Origin: Rhodanobacter sp. B04
Lineage (GTDB): Bacteria > Pseudomonadota > Gammaproteobacteria > Xanthomonadales > Rhodanobacteraceae
Reading direction: 5' to 3'
Assembly (NCBI RefSeq): GCF_002001125.1
Contig: NZ_MUNV01000007.1
Location: 124,001-188,000, forward strand
DNA length: 64,000 nt
The notes under the pieces are model-generated. The model was not told the origin of the DNA, ran no database searches, and saw only the letters and a list, made by a program, of their open reading frames with translations. Of the stretch, positions 9,129 through 16,636 are shown piece after piece. Numbering within the stretch: position 1 is the first letter of the stretch; each line of letters opens with the position of its first letter. The translations under genes were made by a program, and so were the position numbers.

Positions 9129-10916
9129 TTAGTAAACGCGCTTCTTCGGCGGCACCACCTCGACCTCATCGGTCAAGGTGTACATGTGTACCGGACGGAA
9201 GTCGAAGCTGCTCTTGCCGGCCTCGTCCACCTTCACCAGCGTGTGCTTCATCCACTCGGCGTCGTTGCGATCGGGGAAGTCCTCGCGCGCATGACCGCCA
9301 CGGCTCTCCGTGCGCTGCTGGGCCGAGTGCATGGTGGCGACGGCCTGGTCCAGCAGGTTGGCCAGCTCCAGCGTCTCGATCAGGTCGGAGTTCCACACCA
9401 GCGAGCGATCGCTGACGCGGACATCCTTGAACGATTCGCGCACCGCGGAAATCTTCTCCGAACCTTCCTTCAGCGTGCTGCCGGTACGGAACACCGCCGC
9501 ATCGCTCTGCATGATGCGTTGCATCTCCAGCCGGATCTGCGCGGTCGGCTTGCTGCCGTTCGCGTTGCGCAACGCGTCGAACCGGGCCAGCGCCTTGTCC
9601 AGCACGTTGGTCGGCAGGTCCTTGTGCGCCGTCTCCGGCTTGATCAGTTCGGCGCAGCGATGCGCCACCGCACGACCGAACACCACCAGGTCGAGCAGCG
9701 AGTTGGAGCCAAGGCGATTGGCGCCATGCACCGACACGCAGGCCGCCTCGCCGATCGCGAACAGGCCGGGCACGATCGCGTCGACGTCGTCGCCCTTCTT
9801 CTGCACCACTTCGCCGTGGTAGTTGGTCGGGATGCCGCCCATGTTGTAGTGCACCGTCGGGATGACCGGGATCGGCTCCTTGGTCACGTCGACGCCGGCA
9901 AAGATGCGCGCCGACTCGGCGATGCCCGGCAGGCGCTCGTGGATCACCTCGGGACCGAGATGCATCAGGTTGATGTAGATGTGGTCCTTGTGCTCGCCGA
10001 CGCCGCGGCCTTCGCGGATCTCCATCGTCATCGCGCGGCTGACCACGTCGCGGGAAGCCAGGTCCTTCGCATTCGGTGCGTAGCGCTCCATGAAGCGCTC
10101 GCCCTCGGAGTTGGTCAGGTAACCGCCTTCGCCACGCACGCCCTCGGTGATCAGGCAGCCCGCGCCGTAGATGCCGGTCGGATGGAACTGCACGAACTCC
10201 ATGTCCTGCAACGCGAGACCGGCACGCAAGACCATGCCGCCACCGTCGCCGGTGCAGGTATGCGCCGAGGTGGCGCTGAAGTAGGCACGGCCGTAGCCGC
10301 CGGTCGCCATCACCACCGCGTGGCCGCGGAAGAAATGCAGGGTGCCCTCGTTCATGTCGAGCGCAAGCACGCCGCGGCAGACGCCCGCCTCGTCGAAGAT
10401 CAGGTCGATCGCGAAGTATTCGATGAAGAAGGTGGCGTCGTGCGCCAGCGCCTGCTGGTACAGCGTGTGCAGGATCGCATGGCCGGTACGGTCGGCCGCG
10501 GCGCAGGTGCGCTGCGCGGTGCCCTTGCCGTAATGCGTGGTCATGCCGCCGAACGGGCGCTGGTAGATCTTGCCTTCGTCGGTGCGCGAGAACGGCACGC
10601 CGTAGTGCTCCAGCTCGATGATCGAGGGAATCGCCTCGCGGCACATGTACTCGATCGCGTCCTGGTCGCCGAGCCAGTCGGAACCCTTGACGGTGTCGTA
10701 GAAGTGGAAGCGCCAGTCGTCCTCACCCATGTTGCCGAGCGCGGCCGAGATGCCGCCTTGCGCCGCCACGGTGTGCGAGCGGGTCGGAAACACCTTGGTG
10801 ATGCACGCCGCCTTGAGGCCCTTCTCGGCCAGGCCGAAGGTGGCGCGCAGGCCCGCGCCACCGGCGCCAACCACGATCACGTCATACAGATGTTGCTGGA
10901 TCTTGTAGCTTTCCAT
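9129..10916 (-). CDS. sdhA: Succinate dehydrogenase flavoprotein subunit SdhA
   Basis: Oxidises succinate to fumarate in the TCA cycle and feeds electrons to SdhB. 595 residues, standard length. The N-terminal dinucleotide-binding motif [11 protein letters not shown], the covalent-FAD site [10 protein letters not shown] (His48), the substrate-site HPTGI and RGEGG, and the C-terminal [11 protein letters not shown] region are all present. It lies between sdhD (19 bases upstream) and sdhB. The flavinylation factor SdhE and a SDHAF4-type protein are encoded on either side of the operon. Confidence 0.97.
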   Translation of the reverse strand: MESYKIQQHLYDVIVVGAGGAGLRATFGLAEKGLKAACITKVFPTRSHTVAAQGGISAALGNMGEDDWRFHFYDTVKGSDWLGDQDAIEYMCREAIPSIIELEHYGVPFSRTDEGKIYQRPFGGMTTHYGKGTAQRTCAAADRTGHAILHTLYQQALAHDATFFIEYFAIDLIFDEAGVCRGVLALDMNEGTLHFFRGHAVVMATGGYGRAYFSATSAHTCTGDGGGMVLRAGLALQDMEFVQFHPTGIYGAGCLITEGVRGEGGYLTNSEGERFMERYAPNAKDLASRDVVSRAMTMEIREGRGVGEHKDHIYINLMHLGPEVIHERLPGIAESARIFAGVDVTKEPIPVIPTVHYNMGGIPTNYHGEVVQKKGDDVDAIVPGLFAIGEAACVSVHGANRLGSNSLLDLVVFGRAVAHRCAELIKPETAHKDLPTNVLDKALARFDALRNANGSKPTAQIRLEMQRIMQSDAAVFRTGSTLKEGSEKISAVRESFKDVRVSDRSLVWNSDLIETLELANLLDQAVATMHSAQQRTESRGGHAREDFPDRNDAEWMKHTLVKVDEAGKSSFDFRPVHMYTLTDEVEVVPPKKRVY

Positions 10917-10935
10917 GAAATCTCGGCCTCGCGTC

Positions 10936-11340
10936 TTAAGGGGTCAGCGCAATGCGCAGCACGGCCAGCACGCATGCCAGCGCGCCCAGCACCGCGAGGA
11001 ACTTGATCGCCACCAGCAGGACGACTTCCTTCCAGCGGGTATGCACGTAATCCTCGATCACCACCTGCAGGCCGAGCACGGCATGCCAGAACATGGTGAG
11101 CACGAACGCGATCAGCAGCAGCGCGTTCCACGGCTTCGCCACCGCCGCATGCGCCGTGGCGTAGTCGGCATGCAGCAGGCACAACACGGTGGCGACGAAC
11201 CACAGGCCGAGCAGCACCAGCGCCGCGGCGGTCACCCGCTGGGTCCACCAGTGGCCTACGCCTGACTGCGACGAACCCAGGCCGAGGGCCGTCTTCAGCG
11301 GATTGCGCCGGTCTTTCATGACGGTGTCCTTCGCGCTCAT
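10936..11340 (-). CDS. sdhD: Succinate dehydrogenase membrane anchor SdhD
   Basis: Membrane anchor subunit of complex II that with SdhC binds haem b and ubiquinone. 134 residues from the ATG at 11340, which overlaps the sdhC stop by four bases. Three helices are visible (about residues 28-50, 60-83 and 100-130), with [17 protein letters not shown] carrying the conserved His and the Asp-Tyr motif of the quinone/haem region. A longer open frame to 11790 reads through sdhC antiphase and is not the gene. Confidence 0.92.
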   Translation of the reverse strand: MSAKDTVMKDRRNPLKTALGLGSSQSGVGHWWTQRVTAAALVLLGLWFVATVLCLLHADYATAHAAVAKPWNALLLIAFVLTMFWHAVLGLQVVIEDYVHTRWKEVVLLVAIKFLAVLGALACVLAVLRIALTP

Positions 11341-11732
11341 GCCGCACCTCCGGCCATCAATGCATAAGCCCACACCAGCACGGTGAGCACGATGCTGCCA
11401 GCCACCGACAGCCAGCTGGAGCGCACGAACTGGGGAATCGCATAACCGGCACCGGCATCCTGGATCAGGTGACGGATGCCGTTGCACAGGTGATAGAACA
11501 GCGCCCAGCTCCAGCCGAGCAACAGCACCAGGCCAAGCGGACTGCCAGTGCAGACCTTGAACTGATTGAAGCTGGCCTCCCCGCCGGCCAGCGAGAGCAA
11601 CCCCCACAGCACCAGCAAGGTGCCGACGGCCAGGGCGACACCGGTGGCGCGATGCAGGATGGACGTCATCATCTGCACTTGCCACTTGTAGATCTGAAGA
11701 TGCGGTGAGAGCGGTCGTTGCATGTCTGCCAT
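11337..11732 (-). CDS. sdhC: Succinate dehydrogenase cytochrome b subunit SdhC
   Basis: Cytochrome b556 subunit of complex II. 131 residues, with RPLSPHLQIYKWQ at the N-terminus, SILHRATG (quinone-site Ser/Arg), and YHLCNGIRHLIQD, in which His81 matches the haem-b ligand. Three membrane helices (about 27-50, 65-88 and 107-127). First of the four structural genes, overlapping sdhD by four bases. Between it and the SDHAF4-like gene upstream is a 12-bp hairpin. Confidence 0.95.
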   Translation of the reverse strand: MADMQRPLSPHLQIYKWQVQMMTSILHRATGVALAVGTLLVLWGLLSLAGGEASFNQFKVCTGSPLGLVLLLGWSWALFYHLCNGIRHLIQDAGAGYAIPQFVRSSWLSVAGSIVLTVLVWAYALMAGGAA

Positions 11733-11791
11733 GGCGGCTATCCTGTGTGGAATCGCTGATGTCCGTGCCGTACCGTTTCCCGAGACCCACT

Positions 11792-11818
11792 CCGTTGCGA
11801 CGACGATCGTCGCAACGG
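11792..11818. other. Perfect 12-bp hairpin between the SDHAF4-like gene and sdhC
   Basis: CCGTTGCGACGA pairs perfectly with TCGTCGCAACGG across a three-base loop. It starts six bases beyond the stop codon of the microprotein gene and has no T-run, so it is not a classical terminator; it could be an mRNA-stabilising or attenuating element that sets the ratio between the small gene and sdhCDAB. Confidence 0.6.
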
Positions 11819-11823
11819 TGGCT

Positions 11824-11991
11824 TCAGAAATCGATACAGCGTCCGTTCTTTTCCCAGTCGCCGTAACGGGTGGGATCGGGAGCCGGTCGCTCCTCCGGAA
11901 CCTTGTCCTGATTCGGCCGTTCGGAAACGGCCGCTGGCTCCGTCGGAACGGAAGCAGGCGTGGACTTGATGGGGGAGGAGGTCTTGGACAT
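11824..11991 (-). CDS. SDHAF4/DUF1674-type succinate dehydrogenase assembly microprotein
   Basis: A 55-residue protein that ends in the family signature RYGDWEKNGRCIDF (residues 42-55), the hallmark of DUF1674/SDHAF4. Members bind flavinylated SdhA and promote its assembly with SdhB. The N-terminal 40 residues are Pro/Ser/Thr/Ala-rich and look disordered, as in bacterial homologues. It starts at ATG 11991 and lies about 90 bases upstream of sdhC on the same strand, so it is probably the first gene of the sdh operon. Its length makes it easy to miss in automated annotation. Context and C-terminus agree; only the start is open to debate. Confidence 0.88.
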   Translation of the reverse strand: MSKTSSPIKSTPASVPTEPAAVSERPNQDKVPEERPAPDPTRYGDWEKNGRCIDF

Positions 11992-12098
11992 GGTTTTTTG
12001 TTAGCCGCAAAAGGTTAATACCTGCGGCAAAGCAGCACAACCTCGACCACGGTCGTACTACTTGTACTCGGGCCACCTGCCCCAACCTAGATTGCCCT

Positions 12099-12902
12099 AT
12101 GCCGACACCTTATCCCGCAGAAACCCTGCTGATCGAAGGCACGGACGCCGTCGCGTTTGCACAAGCCCAATTCAGCAGCAAGGTCACATCCCTTGCCACC
12201 GGCCAATGGCAATTCAGCGCATGGCTCGATCCACAAGGTCGCGTGCGCGCGCTGTTCCATCTGGCCAGGCTTGCCGACGACCGGCTGCTCCTGCTTCTGC
12301 GCGGCGGCAGCGCGGCAGCGATGGTCGATGCGCTGCAACGCTTCGTGTTTCGTTCGAAACTCAGCTTGACGGCCTTGCCGTCGCGCGCGCTGGCCACCGC
12401 TCCCGCTCGACTGATGCACGCCATCGCCGGCGACGTGGACACATGGCTGTTCGGCTGCGGCACGTACAGCATGCGGAGCACGACGGCGGATCTCGGCGAC
12501 GATGCATGGCACCTGTTGCAACTGCGCGAAGGCTGGCCCTGGCTGCCAGAGCAAACACTTGGCGAACTGTTGCCACCTGCGCTCTCGCTGCATCGACTGC
12601 AGGCCGTCGCCGTCGACAAAGGCTGCTACCCGGGTCAGGAAATTGTTGCACGACTGCATTATCGCGGCGGCAACAAGCGACACCTGCACCATGTCATTTT
12701 GTCGCAAGCAACAGGCGCCGGTGATTCGCTGCGTTCGGATGCGCATGAAGTCGGCCGCGCACTCGATGTCGTCGACACACGTGCCGGCATCGAGGCCTTG
12801 ATCGTGCTGAATGATGACGTTGCAGCGAAAGCCAGTCATGGACGTCTGAATGGATTGGATGACCATCCGGACATTCACTTCATCAACACATGGTCGGCAT
12901 GA
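12099..12902 (+). CDS. ygfZ: YgfZ-family folate-binding protein
   Basis: Folate-dependent protein of the YgfZ/GcvT-like family involved in iron-sulfur cluster enzyme maintenance and tRNA modification. 267 residues; the diagnostic motif KGCYPGQE, with the conserved Cys, is at about residues 171-178, followed by EIVARLHYRG. It is transcribed divergently from the sdh operon, whose Fe-S subunit is a plausible client. The protein is slightly shorter than E. coli YgfZ (326 aa), normal for this lineage. Confidence 0.93.
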   Translation: MPTPYPAETLLIEGTDAVAFAQAQFSSKVTSLATGQWQFSAWLDPQGRVRALFHLARLADDRLLLLLRGGSAAAMVDALQRFVFRSKLSLTALPSRALATAPARLMHAIAGDVDTWLFGCGTYSMRSTTADLGDDAWHLLQLREGWPWLPEQTLGELLPPALSLHRLQAVAVDKGCYPGQEIVARLHYRGGNKRHLHHVILSQATGAGDSLRSDAHEVGRALDVVDTRAGIEALIVLNDDVAAKASHGRLNGLDDHPDIHFINTWSA

Positions 12903-13380
12903 GTCGTGCTTGTCAACAGCAACAAGATTCGTCATGGCACTTGCCAACGCAAGATGAGCATCAGTTAAACTGCACCACCCCGGCACTTGCCAGCGGACTG
13001 ATCCGCAACTAGGCTCCGCCGACCGAATATCGCGACATCCGGAACAAGGGGTGTCGATGTACGCGACGAACCGGATGTATCCGAATCGGCGCGACCCGGC
13101 AGCAGCATCGCCGGATGGAAGACCGCCTCGCGTCCACGAGTGCGGATGAAGTTGCAGGCAACAGGGCCCATACCGCCCGCATATCGCCACGCAGCACCCA
13201 ACCCAGGATCGGCACAGACTCCGCCGCTCATACCGCCACAATCCCGTGGCAAAGCGCCCAGCCACAAGTTTCGGCTGCGGCGATCAATCCAGGTGGAACG
13301 GCGCCTGCCAGCCCGTCCACCGCAATGGCGCACAAAGCTTGCAACCCGCTTTGCGCGTACAGCACGTTGGAGGCAGATAC
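12903..13380. other. Intergenic region without a recognisable gene
   Basis: 478 bases between ygfZ and the cell-wall hydrolase. Several open frames on both strands exist but none has a ribosome-binding site, family motif or convincing start. The last bases (GTTGGAGG) form the ribosome-binding site of the next gene. A decayed gene cannot be excluded. Confidence 0.5.
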
Positions 13381-13815
13381 ATGAAACTTTCCATGCTGTT
13401 GTGGCTGACTTCACTGATGCCCCAGCCCGTCGCCGACCATGCTTGCCTGGCCACCACGGTGTACCTGGAGGCGCGAAGCGAACCCACCATCGGCCAGTTG
13501 GCCGTCGCCGAAGTCGCCCTGCGTCGTCGCGACCGTGGCCAATGGGGCAACACCGTATGCAAGGTGGTGACCGCTCCGCATCAGTTCGCGACCACCACCA
13601 CACCCGGCTCCTTCGAAGTCGACAATCTGGATTCGTTCAGCAAAGCCTGGGAAATTGCCGGGCGCTCACTGCAGAACTGGCAGCTACCGCTCGCACAGCG
13701 TCGCATGTTCGTACCGCATGCCGATCACTTCGCAACGACTGCGATCACTCCGGCATGGTCGCGCAATCGTCCCAGCGTCACGATCGGCGAACATGCATTT
13801 TACGCAGTGAACTAA
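13381..13815 (+). CDS. SleB-like cell-wall hydrolase (Hydrolase_2 family)
   Basis: 144 residues: a short hydrophobic N-terminus (possible signal, about 1-18) and a Hydrolase_2 domain with CLATTVYLEARSEP, where the Glu of YLEAR is the presumed catalytic acid, and VCKVVTAPHQF. The family includes SleB, a lytic transglycosylase of spore cortex; in non-sporulating proteobacteria members are thought to remodel peptidoglycan. ATG 13381 is chosen because GGAGG lies nine bases upstream; a longer frame from 13246 has no such signal. It converges on the glycine-zipper lipoproteins and ends before a bidirectional terminator. Confidence 0.85.
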   Translation: MKLSMLLWLTSLMPQPVADHACLATTVYLEARSEPTIGQLAVAEVALRRRDRGQWGNTVCKVVTAPHQFATTTTPGSFEVDNLDSFSKAWEIAGRSLQNWQLPLAQRRMFVPHADHFATTAITPAWSRNRPSVTIGEHAFYAVN

Positions 13816-13840
13816 CCAACAAAGAAGCCAGCCGCCAAAC

Positions 13841-13880
13841 CAAATAAAAAAGGCCATCATGCGATGGCCTTTTTTATTTG
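13841..13880. terminator. Bidirectional rho-independent terminator
   Basis: A perfect palindrome: an A-rich flank, GGCCATC, a four-base loop ATGC, GATGGCC, and a T-rich flank. The A-tract on one side and T-tract on the other make it functional in both directions, fitting the convergent genes on each side. Confidence 0.9.
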
Positions 13881-13904
13881 GACGTCCATACATATGGACG
13901 TCCA
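13879..13904. repeat. 26-bp near-perfect palindrome next to the terminator
   Basis: Two 12-base arms, TGGACGTCCATA and TATGGACGTCCA, separated by CA. Each arm itself contains the 10-bp palindrome TGGACGTCCA, so the element can form one long hairpin or two short ones. It shares two bases with the terminator. Confidence 0.8.
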
Positions 13905-13919
13905 TTCAATCACATCATG

Positions 13920-14408
13920 TCATCGCGCATAGACCAGGCCATCGCGCACCTCGACGTAATCGCCGTTGCGCACTCCTGGATTGTCACGCTGCGTCACCGT
14001 GGCGTACTGGCCATTGTCCAACTGGACCACAATCCGCCATCCCGTGCCATTGCCGTCGCTGCGCTGCCCCACCTGATTGCCGACGACACCACCGGCCACC
14101 GCACCAACCACGGTGGCGGCCGTACGGCCATCACCCTTGCCCACCGTGCTGCCAAGGACACCGCCAGCCACGGCACCGATGATCGTGCCCAACGCAGTGT
14201 TGTTGCTGCCGTTGTTGATATAGACCTGCCGCACGTCCTGCACGACGCCACAGGTCTGGCAGCGACCGTTGCGGCCGCCGTAACCGTTCGGCTGCCCCTG
14301 ATAACCATAGCCACCATTGCTGCCATAGGGCTGGGTAACGCAGCCCGCGAGCATCAGGCTGCCAACCATCGCCGCCACCAGGGTTAACTTGCGTTTCATT
14401 GCACTCAT
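13920..14408 (-). CDS. Glycine-zipper 2TM-domain lipoprotein (downstream copy)
   Basis: 162 residues with a lipobox LMLAGC (Cys at about 23), a Gly/Tyr/Gln-rich linker, and a Gly-zipper domain (AVAGGVLGSTVGKG... AVAGGVVGNQVG, about 80-120), then a C-terminal strand region ending DYVEVRDGLVYAR. The family (17-kDa antigen/SlyB type) is exported to the outer membrane and linked to envelope integrity; the exact role is unknown. An AAGGAACGG site precedes ATG 14408. It lies 26 bases downstream of a related lipoprotein and is probably a tandem duplicate. Confidence 0.83.
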   Translation of the reverse strand: MSAMKRKLTLVAAMVGSLMLAGCVTQPYGSNGGYGYQGQPNGYGGRNGRCQTCGVVQDVRQVYINNGSNNTALGTIIGAVAGGVLGSTVGKGDGRTAATVVGAVAGGVVGNQVGQRSDGNGTGWRIVVQLDNGQYATVTQRDNPGVRNGDYVEVRDGLVYAR

Positions 14409-14434
14409 GATCCCGTTCCTTTTGTTGGGTCGAC

Positions 14435-15061
14435 TCAGCGAGCGTCGGATACCGCGGTCACGCCTTCCTGCACCTGTACTCGATCACCCGGATCGTGATC
14501 CATACGTACCGTACGGGTCACGCCGTTGTACACGTAGCGCACGTCGTAAGCGACGATCTGGCTGCCAGGATTGTTCACCGTGCTGCACCGACGCTCCACC
14601 GATGAGGTCACCTGGGGCTGCTGGTGGCTTGCCTCGATGCGATTGCCGGCATAGCCGCCACCCACCGCTCCGGCCACCGTGGCCAGCGTATTGCCCTTGC
14701 CGCCGCCCACCATATGTCCAAGCAGGCCGCCGGCCACGGCACCGATCGCCGTGCCGGCGATCCTGTGCTGATCTTTCGGCGGCGCAGTGTGAGTCACTGT
14801 CTGATCGCGACAGACCTGCTGGGGATTGTTCGACGACTCACGCACCGGGTCGACACTGACCACCCTGGCGTACTTGATGCCGTTGTCAGGCGCACCGCTG
14901 TCCGTGGCACCCGGTGCACCAGACGATGCAGCCGCATCACTCGCCGTCACTGCCGCACCACTGGAAGTGCCGGCATCCGCATTGCGGTTGCACGCCGCCA
15001 GGCTCATCGCGAGCGCTGCTGCAACACCGGCATTGAGGGCGTTGACCATCAACCTGTTCAT
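14435..15061 (-). CDS. Glycine-zipper 2TM-domain lipoprotein (upstream copy)
   Basis: 208 residues from ATG 15061. The N-terminus has a lipoprotein signal with lipobox SLAAC, then an Ala/Ser/Asp-rich linker, and a Gly-zipper segment (AVAGGLLGHMVGGG... AVGGGYAGNRIE, about 110-150). The C-terminus (DVRYVYNGVTRTVRMDHDPG) resembles the DUF4124-free tail common in xanthomonad outer-membrane lipoproteins. A longer frame to 15151 is rejected because the signal peptide starts at 15061 and has a GGATAGGA site. Function inferred only as envelope structural. Confidence 0.83.
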   Translation of the reverse strand: MNRLMVNALNAGVAAALAMSLAACNRNADAGTSSGAAVTASDAAASSGAPGATDSGAPDNGIKYARVVSVDPVRESSNNPQQVCRDQTVTHTAPPKDQHRIAGTAIGAVAGGLLGHMVGGGKGNTLATVAGAVGGGYAGNRIEASHQQPQVTSSVERRCSTVNNPGSQIVAYDVRYVYNGVTRTVRMDHDPGDRVQVQEGVTAVSDAR

Positions 15062-15233
15062 AACAATCCTATCCTCTGTTTTTATGATGGCGGCAATCCC
15101 GGCGAAGCATGCGTCACCGCAATTACCTGCGCCCATTGAACCGCTATGCAACTGAATCAGAGCTAGCTCGCTCCCGTTACATTATCTTCACGTCGAAGTC
15201 GCAGAACTCTCGCCCACCGCACGGAACGGCATC

Positions 15234-16034
15234 ATGCCCAAGCTCGTCGACAGTCACGTCCACCTCGACGACGACGCATTCGCTGACGATCGCGAAGCCG
15301 TGATCGGGCGCGCACGCGATGCCGGGGTCGAGGCGATGATCGTTCCGGCCGTTGATGCGGCCAGCTGGCCACGCATCAAGACCATGTGTGCGCAGCATCC
15401 CGGCCTGTTTGCGGCGTTTGGCCTGCACCCGATGTTTCTGCCCCGGCATGTGCCTGAGCACGTCGACGCGCTGCCTGCATGGCTTGAAGACGGCAGCGCG
15501 GTGGCTGTCGGCGAAATCGGCCTGGATTTTCATGTGGCCGGCCTCGACCATGACCGTCAGCGACACTACTTTGCGAGCCAGCTGCAGCTCGCGCGCGAAC
15601 GGAAACTGCCGGCTATCGTGCATGCGCGCGGCGCGCTGGAAGAGGTGATTCTCACGTTGCGCCGGACCGGCGACCTGCGCGGCGTCGTGCACAGCTTCTC
15701 AGGCAGCGAGCAACAGGCGCGGCATTTGTGGGACATGGGCTTTTGCATCGGGATTGGTGGCCCGGTGACCTACGAGCGCGCCCAGCGCCTGCGCCGTATC
15801 GTCGCGCGGATGCCGCTCGAGTTCCTGCTGCTGGAAAGCGATGCGCCGGACCAGCCGGACGCCGCCCATCGCGGCCAGCGCAACGAACCGGCCCGCATCA
15901 CGGAAGTACTGCGCAGCATCGCGATGCTGCGAGACGAATCCGAAGCCGTGATTGCCGCGGCGACCACCGCCAACACCCGTCGCCTGTTCGACCTGGAACG
16001 GCGCAGCGACCAGCACAGCCGTCATGTTCCCTGA
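15234..16034 (+). CDS. TatD-family metal-dependent DNase/hydrolase
   Basis: 266-residue TIM-barrel hydrolase. Metal-site motifs are visible: DSHVHLDD at the N-terminus (HxH), GEIGLD in the middle, HARG and HSFSG for the later His ligands, and LLLESDAPD with the final Asp. TatD relatives have 3'-5' exonuclease activity and are linked to DNA repair; paralogues YcfH and YjjV make the exact orthologue uncertain. Transcribed divergently from the lipoprotein pair with about 170 bases between. Confidence 0.92.
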   Translation: MPKLVDSHVHLDDDAFADDREAVIGRARDAGVEAMIVPAVDAASWPRIKTMCAQHPGLFAAFGLHPMFLPRHVPEHVDALPAWLEDGSAVAVGEIGLDFHVAGLDHDRQRHYFASQLQLARERKLPAIVHARGALEEVILTLRRTGDLRGVVHSFSGSEQQARHLWDMGFCIGIGGPVTYERAQRLRRIVARMPLEFLLLESDAPDQPDAAHRGQRNEPARITEVLRSIAMLRDESEAVIAAATTANTRRLFDLERRSDQHSRHVP

Positions 16035-16068
16035 CGCCACTTGCGCACGACGAGCGGCCCTTGCTACA

Positions 16069-16103
16069 TTTTACTTCATCAGTGAAATATGACTTGGTGA
16101 AAT
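16069..16103 (+). promoter_or_regulatory. Putative MarR operator in front of the efflux operon
   Basis: An AT-rich stretch in otherwise GC-rich DNA contains the inverted half-sites TTCA and TGAA (16075-16087) and the repeated sequence GTGAAAT at 16082-16088 and 16097-16103. The second copy abuts the marR start codon, where binding by the MarR protein would block its own operon. This is pattern-based only. Confidence 0.4.
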
Positions 16104-16626
16104 GGCTCAGCTGACAAACTGCATCGCGATGATGAACGAGGGCATCGAACGGGTGAGCCAGATCATCCCGCAGATGCCTGCCGTCGAGGCGCGGCTGTGC
16201 CGGTTGATGCTGATGGTAGGCAGCAGCCTCGAGGAAGAGCTCGAGTTCAAGCTGAAGCCGCACAAGCTCAACCACAGCGACTTCCTCACCCTGATGATCC
16301 TGTACAGCCGTCCGGATGGCAGCTCCACGCCGGGTGAACTGTGCGAGTTCGCCACCCAGGGCGCCACCAACATGACACGCATCACCAATGCACTGGTGAA
16401 GCGCGGGCTGATCACCCGCGGCGCCAGCGCCGAGGATCGCCGTCGGGTAGTGATCCGCATCACCGCCGCCGGAAAGCGCTTCGTGCAGAAGATGCTGCCG
16501 CCGATGTTCCCCCGTGTCAGCGCGATGTTTGCCGGCTTCAGCGAGGCCGACAAACGCAACCTGGGCCGCCTGCTGGGCAAGCTCGCGCACAATCTCGACC
16601 AGCTGGATCCGGATACCCAGCCATGA
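16102..16626 (+). CDS. MarR/EmrR-family transcriptional repressor
   Basis: 174-residue winged-helix regulator: helices around residues 30-60, recognition region GATNMTRITNALVKRGLITR (about 92-111), wing EDRRRVVIRITAAGK. Members bind small phenolic or hydrophobic compounds and release their operator. It lies 10 bases before the outer-membrane factor gene of an EmrAB-type efflux operon, so it most likely represses that operon and itself. The start could be ATG 16102 or one of the downstream ATGs at 16129/16132; the first was kept, though its ribosome-binding site is weak. Confidence 0.9.
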   Translation: MAQLTNCIAMMNEGIERVSQIIPQMPAVEARLCRLMLMVGSSLEEELEFKLKPHKLNHSDFLTLMILYSRPDGSSTPGELCEFATQGATNMTRITNALVKRGLITRGASAEDRRRVVIRITAAGKRFVQKMLPPMFPRVSAMFAGFSEADKRNLGRLLGKLAHNLDQLDPDTQP

Positions 16627-16636
16627 AGGCCACGAA

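Noticed and set aside
12087-13265. A 392-codon minus-strand frame over ygfZ and the following gap
   Set aside because: It is antisense to ygfZ for most of its length, and the unique part shows no family resemblance.
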